A stretch of DNA of 64,000 nucleotides from an uncultured Hyphomicrobiales bacterium (lineage in GTDB: Bacteria > Pseudomonadota > Alphaproteobacteria > Rhizobiales > Ancalomicrobiaceae), in contig CAIYYN010000054.1 in NCBI GenBank assembly GCA_903930435.1, forward strand, positions 124,001 through 188,000. Reading direction: 5' to 3'. A program made the position numbers and the translations under genes. Below the pieces are notes generated by a model, which was not told where the DNA came from, did no database searches, and worked only from the letters and a program-made list of their open reading frames with translations. The stretch's first letter is position 1, and every line of letters begins with the position of its first letter. Shown here piece by piece: positions 56,492 to 64,000 of the stretch.

Positions 56492-58174
56492 ATGCCAGAC
56501 CGGAATACGGCGTACAGCGATCTGATGCGAACCTTCAGATGGTCGTTACCTGATCGCTATAACATCGCGACAGAAATTTGCAGTGTCTGGGCTCAGTCTG
56601 ACCCGGATAGACTGGCTCTGGTCTTTCGAGATGCACGCGGATCGGACGACCGTTGGAGCTATCGGCGGCTTGAGTCCGCGTCGAACCAGCTGGCGAATGC
56701 CCTGCGTGGCCATGGCCTGAAACGCGGTGACCGAGTCGGAATCCTGCTTCCCCAGAGCCCTGAAGCGGCGCTGACCCATCTGGCGGCCTACAAGCTCGCG
56801 GCCATTGCCCTCCCGCTGTCAACCCTGTTCGGCGTTGATGCGCTTGCCTATCGGCTTGAAAACGCAGGGGTTAAGGCCATTGTGACAACAATGGCCGGAT
56901 TGGAGCGCCTTGACGAGATCCGCGACCGATTGCCGGATCTGGCCGTGATCATCACCGTAGACACGCCACCGCGCGGAGTCGCGCTGACAGGTCAACTTGG
57001 CTCGCTCGATTTCCATCAACAGTTGGCGCTGGCCTCGGACCGGTTTGAAACAGAACCAACCGGTCCGAATGACCCGGCCCTGATGATCTATACATCGGGC
57101 ACGACAGGCCCGCCAAAGGGCGCGCTGCACGGACACCGTGTCCTGCTGGGGCATCTGCCTGGCATCCAGTTCGCCCATGAAGGCTTCCCGCAACCCGGCG
57201 ATGTCGCCTGGACCCCTGCGGATTGGGCCTGGGCAGGCGGACTGCTCAATCTCCTGCTGCCAGCGCTCAAATTCGGCGTGCCGGTCCTGGCCGGACGGTT
57301 CGAAAAATTCGATCCAGACTTTGCCTATTGGTTGATGCAAAACTACCGGGTTCGCAATGCGTTCATCCCGCCTACGGCGCTCCGGCTGATGCGGACGATC
57401 GAGAATCCTCGGCAGCGCTATGATCTCGACCTGCGCACCATCGGTTCGGCAGGTGAAGCCCTGGGATCTGACACATTCGAGTGGGCACGTGCAAATCTCG
57501 GCCTGACGATCAACGAGTTCTATGGCCAGACCGAGTGCAACGCGGTGATCGGCTCCAATAATGGGATCGGCGTAGCCAAGGCTGGAGCCATCGGCAAGAC
57601 CATTCCGGGTCATGAGGTTGCGATCATCGACGCCGACGGCAATGTTTTGCCAAACGGACGCCTTGGCCAGATTGCCGTGAAATCACCAGATCCCGTTATG
57701 TTCCTGGAATATTGGAACAATCCAGCTGCAACAGTTGAAAAATACGTCGGCGACTGGATGATCACCGGCGACATGGGGCAGATGGACGATGAAGGCTATG
57801 TGCAATTCGTCGGGCGAGACGATGATGTGATCACTTCATCGGGTTATCGGATTGGTCCCGCTGAGATCGAGGATTGTCTCGGCAGTCATCCCGCCGTTTC
57901 GCTCGCCGTCGTGGTCGGCAAGCCAAACGTGCTGCGGACAGAGATCGTCAGTGCGTTCGTCAAGCTGAAAGAAGGAGTGACGGGATCTGATCAGCTCAAG
58001 GCTACCTTGAGCGATTACGTCCGCCAACGCCTGTCCGCACATGAATATCCGCGCGAAGTGACGTTTGTCGATGACATCCCGCTCACGACATCCGGCAAGG
58101 TCATTCGTCGGTTGTTCCGGGAGTGCGCCCGGGCAAATGCAGCGGCCGAAGACGCCATGAAAAACTGGGAATAG
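56492..58174 (+). CDS. AMP-dependent acyl-CoA synthetase (ANL family)
   Basis: 560 residues from the ATG at 56492 (MPDRNTAYSDLMRTF); the frame opens at 56435, overlapping DUF1737. Core motifs: LMIYTSGTTGPPKGALHGHR (P-loop that grips ATP phosphates), INEFYGQTECNAVIGSN (adenine side), DWMITGDMGQMDDEGYVQFV with the ribose-binding Asp, GRDDDVITSSGYRIGP hinge, and PLTTSGKVIRRLFR with the catalytic Lys near the end. It activates a carboxylic acid to acyl-AMP and then to acyl-CoA. The overall form is closest to acetyl/medium-chain or aryl-acid synthetases; the substrate is not determined. It shares an operon with the CoA-ester lyase, so its product might feed that enzyme. Confidence 0.9.
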   Translation: MPDRNTAYSDLMRTFRWSLPDRYNIATEICSVWAQSDPDRLALVFRDARGSDDRWSYRRLESASNQLANALRGHGLKRGDRVGILLPQSPEAALTHLAAYKLAAIALPLSTLFGVDALAYRLENAGVKAIVTTMAGLERLDEIRDRLPDLAVIITVDTPPRGVALTGQLGSLDFHQQLALASDRFETEPTGPNDPALMIYTSGTTGPPKGALHGHRVLLGHLPGIQFAHEGFPQPGDVAWTPADWAWAGGLLNLLLPALKFGVPVLAGRFEKFDPDFAYWLMQNYRVRNAFIPPTALRLMRTIENPRQRYDLDLRTIGSAGEALGSDTFEWARANLGLTINEFYGQTECNAVIGSNNGIGVAKAGAIGKTIPGHEVAIIDADGNVLPNGRLGQIAVKSPDPVMFLEYWNNPAATVEKYVGDWMITGDMGQMDDEGYVQFVGRDDDVITSSGYRIGPAEIEDCLGSHPAVSLAVVVGKPNVLRTEIVSAFVKLKEGVTGSDQLKATLSDYVRQRLSAHEYPREVTFVDDIPLTTSGKVIRRLFRECARANAAAEDAMKNWE

Positions 58175-58194
58175 GTCTCAGGCGAGCGTATGGC

Positions 58195-58620
58195 CTACTG
58201 AACGATGACAATCTTTGTATTTGTTCTGCCATGTTGATTCACAAGATCATAAAGCGTCGCCGCATTTGCGGTATCCAATCGGATGCACCCATGAGACGCA
58301 GGTCGGCCAAGTTCAGCCACCGCATTTGTGCCGTGAACGGCGTAGCCGCCGTTGTAGAAAATGGCATAAGGCATTGGTGAGTTATGATATTTGTGCGAAA
58401 AATACCGCTTGTACATGTCTTGCGGATGATAAACGCCCTTGGGAGTGACGTATCCCTTGCGGGCTGTTGATACGCGCCATTCGTAGGTCTGCACCCCGTC
58501 AACAAGGACCTGCATCTTTTGGGCCTTGGTATCAATCCGGGCCTCTATGCTTGCACTGGCACTCTGCGTACCAATGAGTGCCCAACCCAAGACCAACATC
58601 AACAAGGCAAAAACACGCAT
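58195..58620 (-). CDS. L,D-transpeptidase (YkuD family), exported
   Basis: 141 residues from the ATG at 58620, behind AAGG; a GTG directly before it is the alternative. A signal peptide covers about 1-23 (FALLMLVLGWALIGTQSASA). The YkuD catalytic motif is complete: AVHGTNAVAELGRPASHGCI, then RLDTANAATLYD, with the nucleophilic Cys in SHGCIR. These enzymes make 3-3 cross-links in peptidoglycan or attach outer-membrane proteins to it. The protein is small, with just one domain and no LysM. It is convergent with the acyl-CoA synthetase gene. Confidence 0.9.
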   Translation of the reverse strand: MRVFALLMLVLGWALIGTQSASASIEARIDTKAQKMQVLVDGVQTYEWRVSTARKGYVTPKGVYHPQDMYKRYFSHKYHNSPMPYAIFYNGGYAVHGTNAVAELGRPASHGCIRLDTANAATLYDLVNQHGRTNTKIVIVQ

Positions 58621-58859
58621 CACAACACCTTGAAACTGGATCGCAGCAGCATCCTGAACTGACGATTACATACTGTGCGATCTAAAGGTGCCATAATATC
58701 TGTAAATTACAAGTTATCACTTCATAAAATGTGATTAATAGTAAATCTAAACGACGATCTATTGGTTCGTGACCGGAACCAGAACAAGGTCGTTTGCTCT
58801 CGATCTTGCGAGCGAAAGTCATTCTGACTCGCAAAGAGATCTCCACGATATCGGGGTCC

Positions 58860-59801
58860 TCACAAATCTTTTAGGGCGTCATCCCGTGAAAGCCCGACGA
58901 GGTGGTATAGCGCGTCCATGCTCAGGCCCTGATCGAGGAGCATTCGCAGACCTGCATCTCCGTCACTTTTGGCGAGTTTCCGCCCATTGGAATCCCGCAC
59001 CAATCGATGATGATGATACCGGGGTTCCGGCAGACCCAAAAGCGTCTGCAAAAGGCGATGAACCGAGGTCGCGTGAAAAAGATCGGCTCCCCGTACAACG
59101 TCGGTCACACCTTGCAAGGCATCATCGATTACCACTGAAAGATGGTAACTTGTCGGCACGTCGGCGCGGGCCAGAATCGTGTCGCCCCAACGTGCGGGTT
59201 CAGCGCTAACCGCCCGAAACCGTCTGACACCATCCAGAGCGTCGAGATCAATCTGCGGATCCGGGTCAACATCGCCCGATTCGTTCCACGAGAGATCACC
59301 GACCCGTTCCATGGCCTTTTGCATATCGAGACGCCAGATGACCTGATCACCACGGGAAATACGGGCGTGGGCGATTTCCGGCGCAAGCATCCGATCATTA
59401 CCGGGATAGATCGGCGCGCCATCGGGATCCCTCGGCCATGGCGTCCCAGCTTCCTCAAGTGCCGAAACCCTGGCCTTGATCTCGGCGCGCGACAGAAATG
59501 CAGGGTAAACGAGCCCCATTCGCGTCAGATGATCAAGTGCTGCCGTATAGTCAGCGAAATGTTCGGATTGCCGCCGGATTGGCGCGTCCGACCGAATTCC
59601 AAGCCGCGCGAGATCATCGAGAATGGCCTCCTCATAGGCCGGCGTGCAGCGCGCAAGATCAATATCTTCGATCCGGATGAGAAATTGTCTACCAGCCTGA
59701 CGTGCCATGCCATGCGCCAGAAGCGCCGAGCGTGCATGGCCAAGGTGCAGCAGTCCGTTGGGGCTGGGAGCAAACCGGAAGACCGGCGGCGACTGATGCA
59801 T
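58860..59801 (-). CDS. gluQ: glutamyl-queuosine tRNA(Asp) synthetase
   Basis: 313 residues, class I synthetase core without the anticodon-binding half of GltX, the mark of GluQ. HIGH-like motif FAPSPNGLLHLGHARSAL, IRIEDIDLARCTPAYEEAIL, VVRGADLFHATSVHRLLQTL and the KMSKS equivalent GRKLAKSD are present. It attaches glutamate to the queuosine at position 34 of tRNA(Asp). The usual zinc-binding Cys cluster is not evident, as in several alphaproteobacterial copies. It is divergent from the DNA glycosylase gene. Confidence 0.93.
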   Translation of the reverse strand: MHQSPPVFRFAPSPNGLLHLGHARSALLAHGMARQAGRQFLIRIEDIDLARCTPAYEEAILDDLARLGIRSDAPIRRQSEHFADYTAALDHLTRMGLVYPAFLSRAEIKARVSALEEAGTPWPRDPDGAPIYPGNDRMLAPEIAHARISRGDQVIWRLDMQKAMERVGDLSWNESGDVDPDPQIDLDALDGVRRFRAVSAEPARWGDTILARADVPTSYHLSVVIDDALQGVTDVVRGADLFHATSVHRLLQTLLGLPEPRYHHHRLVRDSNGRKLAKSDGDAGLRMLLDQGLSMDALYHLVGLSRDDALKDL

Positions 59802-59863
59802 GGACGGAAAGGCTCGTTCTTTTCTGCTGCTGCTTGACGGATGACAAAAGTTGCGTCCTCATC

Positions 59864-60538
59864 GTGCCGTCAGTCGCAGCCAAGGACAAGCCCGTGCAGC
59901 GGATCGAAACCTCGCAGGATATTGACCTTGGATTAAAGGCACTGGCGGACCTTGATCCCCGCCTGGCGCGAATCATCGAGGTGTCAGGCGACATTCCCTT
60001 GCGTAGACGCCCACCGGGTTTTGAGGGACTGATTCGCATTGTCATCTCGCAACAGGTGTCCGTGGCGTCTGCTGATGCCATCTGGAAGCGCCTTTCCGAG
60101 CGCGTTGCGCCCTTCACAGCCGACAGGATCTTGGCCACCCCTGAGGCGGATCTGAAGGCGGCTGGCCTGTCGGCGCCGAAGCTGAAAACGCTGCTCGCAG
60201 TCTCACGGGCGATTGCCGACGGCACGATCGATCTTGAGGCAATTGCCGACCTGACACCGGTCGAGGCGCATCAGGCGATGACCGCTCTTCATGGCATAGG
60301 TCCCTGGACGGCTGATATATTTCTGCTTTTCTGCGCTGGCCATCCGGACATCTGGCCTGCCGGAGATCTCGCGCTCCAACAGGCTGTCGCCGACGCCTTC
60401 AGCCTCGATATTCGGCCCGGCGAAAAATTGTGCCGATCGATCGCTGAAGTCTGGACACCCTGGCGCAGCGTCGCAGCAAGGCTGTTCTGGGCCTATTACA
60501 AAGCCTGTCGCGACGGACGAAACAGCTTGCCCATCTGA
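59864..60538 (+). CDS. AlkA-like DNA-3-methyladenine glycosylase
   Basis: 224 residues from a GTG at 59864; alternatives are TTG 59834 or GTG 59894, and an upstream ATG at 59702 lies inside gluQ and is unlikely. HhH-GPD fold: EGLIRIVISQQVSVASADAI, the hairpin-helix LHGIGPWTADIFLLF and the catalytic Asp in WPAGDLALQQAV. It removes alkylated purines such as 3-methyladenine in base-excision repair. It lacks the N-terminal domain of E. coli AlkA, as do the short bacterial forms. Confidence 0.87.
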   Translation: MPSVAAKDKPVQRIETSQDIDLGLKALADLDPRLARIIEVSGDIPLRRRPPGFEGLIRIVISQQVSVASADAIWKRLSERVAPFTADRILATPEADLKAAGLSAPKLKTLLAVSRAIADGTIDLEAIADLTPVEAHQAMTALHGIGPWTADIFLLFCAGHPDIWPAGDLALQQAVADAFSLDIRPGEKLCRSIAEVWTPWRSVAARLFWAYYKACRDGRNSLPI

Positions 60539-60718
60539 TATTTGTTCGTTCTGGACCAAGAAATATCAATCAGTCGTCGATCGGGCTTCACAAGAACGAC
60601 ATACGCCTTATAGAATAATGCAGACGTTCGCCGGCGCGGTTCTCTGATCGCTCTACGTGTGATTCGGGGTCGTTCCAGCGGCTGGCCTTTCAGATGGCCG
60701 TGCACGAGGAGCGTTATT

Positions 60719-61276
60719 TTGACTGTCCACGTCTCACCGGAAGCGCATCCAGCCCTTGTCTTGAATGCGGATTTTCGTCCGCTGAGCTACTATGCGTTGT
60801 CGGTCTGGTCCTGGCAGGATGCGATCAAGGCGGTTTTTCTTGACCGCGTGAATATCGTCTCGACCTACGATGTGTCCGTGCACTCATCGCGTTTTGCGAT
60901 GCGGTTGCCGTCGGTCGTCTCGCTCAAGACCTATGTCAAACCCGCCCGGAACCCGGCTTTTACCCGCTTCAATGTGTTTCTCCGGGATCGTTTTTCGTGC
61001 CAATATTGTGGCGAGCGCGATGATCTGACCTTCGATCACCTGGTTCCGCGTTGCAAGGGCGGCACAACGACTTGGGAAAATGTGCTGACCGCCTGTTCGC
61101 CCTGCAATTTGCGCAAGGGCTCCAAGACGCCGCGTGAAGCGGGCATGGCACCGATGCAATTGCCCTATCGCCCCAGCGTCCATGATCTGCACAATAACGG
61201 TCGCATGTTCCCACCGAACTATCTGCACCGTTCCTGGCTCGACTATCTCTATTGGGATACAGAACTGGAGCCATGA
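60719..61276 (+). CDS. HNH endonuclease
   Basis: 186 residues from a TTG at 60719, chosen because GAGGAG lies eight bases before it. The HNH module is in the C-terminal half: RDRFSCQYCGERDDLTFDHL with the first CxxC pair and the catalytic-type DH, then GGTTTWENVLTACSPCNLRK with the central Asn and the second CxxC. This form (N-terminal LVLNADFRPLSYYALSVWSW) is widespread in alphaproteobacteria as a chromosomal gene; its biological target is not known. It is co-directional with the genes around it, with no mobile element nearby. Confidence 0.88.
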   Translation: MTVHVSPEAHPALVLNADFRPLSYYALSVWSWQDAIKAVFLDRVNIVSTYDVSVHSSRFAMRLPSVVSLKTYVKPARNPAFTRFNVFLRDRFSCQYCGERDDLTFDHLVPRCKGGTTTWENVLTACSPCNLRKGSKTPREAGMAPMQLPYRPSVHDLHNNGRMFPPNYLHRSWLDYLYWDTELEP

Positions 61277-61350
61277 CACTGGCGTCAGTTCTTCAGTCCC
61301 TCGAACCGTGCTAGACGTTCCGGCATCTTTTTCTGGAAGAGGTGTCCAAC

Positions 61351-62022
61351 GTGTCAGCAGCTGATCGTCTTGCCCAAATCCGCTCGCAGATTTCTGAGGC
61401 CGAGAGCGCCGCCGGTCGTGCTGCCGGTTCGACAAAACTGATCGCCGTATCAAAGACCTTTGAGGGAAGCGATATTCTGCCAGTCATCCAGTCGGACCAG
61501 CGACTGTTTGGCGAAAATCGGGTGCAGGAAGCCAAGTCCAAATGGCCGGCCCTGCGCGAGACAGCGCCGGATATCGAACTCCACCTGATCGGCCCGTTGC
61601 AGTCGAACAAGGCGCGCGAGGCTGTCGAACTGTTCGATGTGATCCATACCGTTGATCGCGACAAGATCGCTGCCGCACTGGCGACCGAAATGCGCGCCCT
61701 GTCGAGAACGCCAAAGCTGCTCGTTCAGGTCAATACCGGACTTGAACCGCAAAAGGCTGGCATTGATCCCCGCGAGACCGCCGACTTTGTTGCACGCTGT
61801 CGCGAGCATCATGGATTGTCGATTTCGGGCCTCATGTGCATTCCACCCGCCGACGAATCACCCGGTCCGCATTTTGCCCTGCTCGCCAAGCTTGCTCGAG
61901 ACCTTGGGCTCGCCGAGCTCTCCATGGGCATGTCCGGTGATTTCGAAACGGCGATCGCCTTCGGCGCAACCTACGTCCGTGTCGGCAGCGCGATTTTTGG
62001 CAAGCGGGATTATCCGGCGTAG
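61351..62022 (+). CDS. YggS-family pyridoxal-phosphate homeostasis protein
   Basis: 223 residues from a GTG at 61351 spaced eight bases from AGAGG; a GTG at 61342 is also possible. Single PLP-barrel domain: TKLIAVSKTFEGSDILPV with the PLP Lys, FGENRVQEAKSKW, LHLIGPLQSNKAREAVELFD, LVQVNTGLEPQKAGI and LSMGMSGDFETAIAFGATYV. Proteins of this family bind PLP, have no known catalytic reaction, and help balance vitamin B6 and amino-acid pools. Confidence 0.92.
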   Translation: MSAADRLAQIRSQISEAESAAGRAAGSTKLIAVSKTFEGSDILPVIQSDQRLFGENRVQEAKSKWPALRETAPDIELHLIGPLQSNKAREAVELFDVIHTVDRDKIAAALATEMRALSRTPKLLVQVNTGLEPQKAGIDPRETADFVARCREHHGLSISGLMCIPPADESPGPHFALLAKLARDLGLAELSMGMSGDFETAIAFGATYVRVGSAIFGKRDYPA

Positions 62023-62230
62023 ATTGGGGAAGAGGACGTCCGTTGGACGGTCAACTTTTACCGGGGTACAAGCAAGACACGTATAACATGAATTTCGAAA
62101 TAAGTTCGCGTAAGAATAGATTGATCTGGAGACTCACAGACGGCCAAATCGGCATCGATCCGAACCAAACCTCAGCCCAAATTTTCCCCCGCCAGTGACT
62201 CGCTAATGCGCAGCAATCGGCAACAGCTTT

Positions 62231-62773
62231 TCAAACCACCGTGAAGACAGCATCTGGCTGCAGCTTTCGCAAAAGCAATCTCAGGTCATCCAATTGCAGA
62301 GCGATGCATCCAGCCGTCGGACCTGCATCAGGGCGGGCGCAATGCAGGAAGATCGCGCTGCCTCGTGCCAGGGATCGCGGGTGCAGATTCCAGTCAAGCA
62401 CACCGACGATGTCATAGAGGTGATCATCGCGCGATAGCACCTCGTGCGACGCACAGATCGGCAAAGTAACGGGTCGATTGTAACGACTGTCGTTGACATC
62501 ATCGCACCATCCGTCATGCTGGCGGATAGGGACGGCAGTGCGTCCGAACCAGCCGGGCGGTCGATTGATCCTGTCAGCACGGTACCAGAGAGAGACCAAT
62601 CGCATGGGCGCACATGGTGTCGCCCCGTCACCCTCACGTTTGACATGCGTTGTCCCGGTTCGGCCAAGCTGGCAGGGCAATGTCTGACCATCGATTGTCA
62701 GCAAGCCGTCATGAACGCTACCCGGCTTGCGTGTGACGCGAATCATCTGCGGCTTCGACCGTAATGCCCGCAT
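62231..62773 (-). CDS. L,D-transpeptidase-family protein (YkuD-like catalytic domain)
   Basis: 180 residues from the ATG at 62773, behind GGAGGAG; the frame opens further at 62962 but that part is unlikely. No signal peptide is evident. The YkuD-like core is seen as LGRTGTTHVKREGDGATP, LYDIVGVLDWNLHPRSLARG and FLHCARPDAGPTAGCIALQL, with the His and Cys of the catalytic pair. This is the divergent group of short L,D-transpeptidase-like proteins, different from the exported one at 58195. It is divergent from the response regulator gene. Confidence 0.83.
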   Translation of the reverse strand: MRALRSKPQMIRVTRKPGSVHDGLLTIDGQTLPCQLGRTGTTHVKREGDGATPCAPMRLVSLWYRADRINRPPGWFGRTAVPIRQHDGWCDDVNDSRYNRPVTLPICASHEVLSRDDHLYDIVGVLDWNLHPRSLARGSAIFLHCARPDAGPTAGCIALQLDDLRLLLRKLQPDAVFTVV

Positions 62774-62924
62774 GAATTTGTCTCCTCCCAAGAGCATTTT
62801 GGTCTTGGGATGCACGTGTGCTGATTTGATTCGCCGACAATATGCGGTAAATCTGACCTTGGCGAGAATCGAACGCAGTCGAGCTTGCGCGTGAACAGAA
62901 CAATCATCCAAAGGGGCGCGATTC

Positions 62925-63608
62925 ATGACGGCGCGAAAGATTCTCATCTGTGACGACGACAATGACCTGCGCGAAGCGCTCGTCGAACAGCTGTCACTCT
63001 ACGAAGAATTCGAAACCGTTCAGACCGATACAGCGACAAAAGGCATCGCACTGGCCCGCAACGACCAGATCGATCTCTTGATCATGGACGTCGGTCTGCC
63101 GGACATGGATGGTCGCGAAGCCGTCAAGCTCCTGCGCAAGGGCGCCTTCAAGGCCCCGATCATCATGTTGACGGGCCACGATACCGACAGTGATACGGTA
63201 CTCGGGCTCGAAGCAGGCGCAAATGACTATGTCGTCAAGCCGTTCAAGTTCGCTGTCCTGCTCGCCCGCATTCGCGCCCATCTGCGCCAGCACGAACAGA
63301 CCGAAGATGCGACCTTCGTCATCGGTCGATACCAGTTCAAGCCGTCATCCAAGTTGCTGGTTGATGAGCGGGGCTCAAAGGTCCGCCTGACCGAAAAGGA
63401 AACGGCGATCCTCAAGTTCCTGTACCGGGCAGGGGAAAAACCCGTTTCGCGGGATGTGCTTCTGCACGAGGTCTGGGGCTATAATTCCGGTGTGACGACC
63501 CACACGCTGGAAACACATATTTACCGCCTGCGGCAGAAGATCGAAAAGGATCCGTCAACTGCGGAGCTGCTCGTGACTGAAGCAGGTGGTTACAAGCTCG
63601 TTCCCTGA
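62925..63608 (+). CDS. OmpR-family response regulator
   Basis: 227 residues. Receiver domain about 4-120: acidic pocket CDDDND near residue 9, phospho-acceptor Asp55 in LLIMDVGLPDMDG, the Thr in IIMLTGHD and the Lys in VVKPFK. Winged-helix domain about 130-226: LTEKETAILKFLYRAGEKPV and HTLETHIYRLRQKIEKDP (recognition helix), then the wing ending GGYKLVP. It is a DNA-binding regulator controlled by a histidine kinase that is not in the window. A cyclic-nucleotide-binding gene starts about 130 bases downstream on the same strand. Confidence 0.93.
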   Translation: MTARKILICDDDNDLREALVEQLSLYEEFETVQTDTATKGIALARNDQIDLLIMDVGLPDMDGREAVKLLRKGAFKAPIIMLTGHDTDSDTVLGLEAGANDYVVKPFKFAVLLARIRAHLRQHEQTEDATFVIGRYQFKPSSKLLVDERGSKVRLTEKETAILKFLYRAGEKPVSRDVLLHEVWGYNSGVTTHTLETHIYRLRQKIEKDPSTAELLVTEAGGYKLVP

Positions 63609-63633
63609 TCGAACCAGGTTGGTCGCTGAAGAA

Positions 63634-63655
63634 AAAGCTGGACTGGAACAGCTTT
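63634..63655 (+). terminator. possible weak terminator after the response regulator
   Basis: AAAGCTG and CAGCTTT form a 7-bp stem with an 8-base loop, followed by CCCTTTCTT rather than a clean T-run. It may only attenuate. Confidence 0.35.
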
Positions 63656-63741
63656 CCCTTTCTTGGCGACCTTGTTAATGCTTTGCCGCCACATTGTACG
63701 AGCAGATTGAACTTGAACCGGGGGCCGCGCACGCGCGAGCA

Positions 63742-64000
63742 ATGACACTCGAAACCGACATCGAAATCTTGCGCAAGGTTGAATTCTTCCACGAATTCCA
63801 ACCGGACCCGCTGCGGCTGCTCGCCTTCAGCGCGGAAAGTCGCGAGTATGCGGATCGGGCCGTCCTGTTCGATGAAGGCGACATGGCCGACAGTGGTTTC
63901 GTCGTGATTTCCGGACGTATCGATCTGACCCGCACGGAGAGTGGCCAGCATCGACTGTTGATGTCGCTCGGGCCATCAAGCCTGATCGGCGAACTCGCCC
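63742..64000 (+). CDS. cyclic-nucleotide-binding (Crp/Fnr-type) protein, N-terminal part
   Basis: Partial gene, cut by the right edge; 86 residues are visible from the ATG at 63742. The text matches the beta-barrel effector domain of Crp/Fnr-type proteins: VEFFHEFQPDPLRLLAFSAE, VLFDEGDMADSGFVVISGRI and LLMSLGPSSLIGELA, the last of which runs into the phosphate-binding cassette. Whether a DNA-binding domain follows cannot be seen. It probably acts with the response regulator just upstream. Confidence 0.82.
   Translation, partial: MTLETDIEILRKVEFFHEFQPDPLRLLAFSAESREYADRAVLFDEGDMADSGFVVISGRIDLTRTESGQHRLLMSLGPSSLIGELA

Noticed and set aside
56819-57613. Minus-strand frame of 264 codons opposite the acyl-CoA synthetase
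   Set aside because: It is a complement of conserved ANL motifs with no independent features.

Overview
The window looks like a chromosomal piece of an alphaproteobacterium, probably of the Hyphomicrobiales type. This is an inference from gene content: an RpoH-family heat-shock sigma factor, a ureE-ureF-ureG accessory block with a His-rich UreE tail, a tesB / glnK-amtB neighbourhood with a sigma-54 type promoter, DUF1737, GluQ and a YdaS-like regulator. No 16S rRNA is present, so nothing finer can be claimed.

Region 1 (1-38043) is a giant-adhesin secretion locus. A 27,975-bp minus-strand gene encodes a 9,324-residue protein built of about 88 tandem units of roughly 94-100 residues, each carrying RTX-type Gly/Asp calcium-binding turns. 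It has an N-terminal prefix domain and a C-terminal type I secretion tail. Upstream on the same strand lie, in transcription order, a type I secretion ABC transporter, a MotB-like protein, a MotA/TolQ/ExbB-like protein and a PilZ-domain protein. A HlyD-type membrane fusion protein is divergent from the ABC gene. Downstream are two GT41 (OGT/SPINDLY-like) glycosyltransferases facing each other, one of them cut by the window edge. The layout recalls the Salmonella SPI-4 sii locus (proton channel SiiAB, T1SS SiiCDF, giant adhesin SiiE), with a c-di-GMP receptor and glycosyltransferases added and no outer-membrane channel in view. This is the most interesting system here.

Region 2 (38127-44000) holds tRNA-Arg(CCT), an SNase-like protein overlapping an M48 metallopeptidase lipoprotein, a heat-shock sigma factor, exonuclease III, the RNA 2H phosphoesterase ThpR and a small YjfB-like protein.

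Region 3 (44269-54424) holds a GNAT acetyltransferase, ureG, ureF and ureE (urease structural genes not in view), an unusual YdaS-HTH/DUF29 fusion, a LolA-like carrier, a small Trp/His-rich exported protein, a UbiH-type monooxygenase, acyl-CoA thioesterase II, and the PII-ammonium transporter pair glnK-amtB behind a sigma-54 promoter and ended by a strong terminator.

Region 4 (54444-64000) is mixed housekeeping: a small membrane protein, a RidA-family protein, a CitE-like CoA-ester lyase, DUF1737, an acyl-CoA synthetase, two L,D-transpeptidase-family proteins, GluQ, an AlkA-like DNA glycosylase, an HNH endonuclease, a YggS-like PLP protein, an OmpR-type response regulator and the start of a cyclic-nucleotide-binding protein cut by the right edge.
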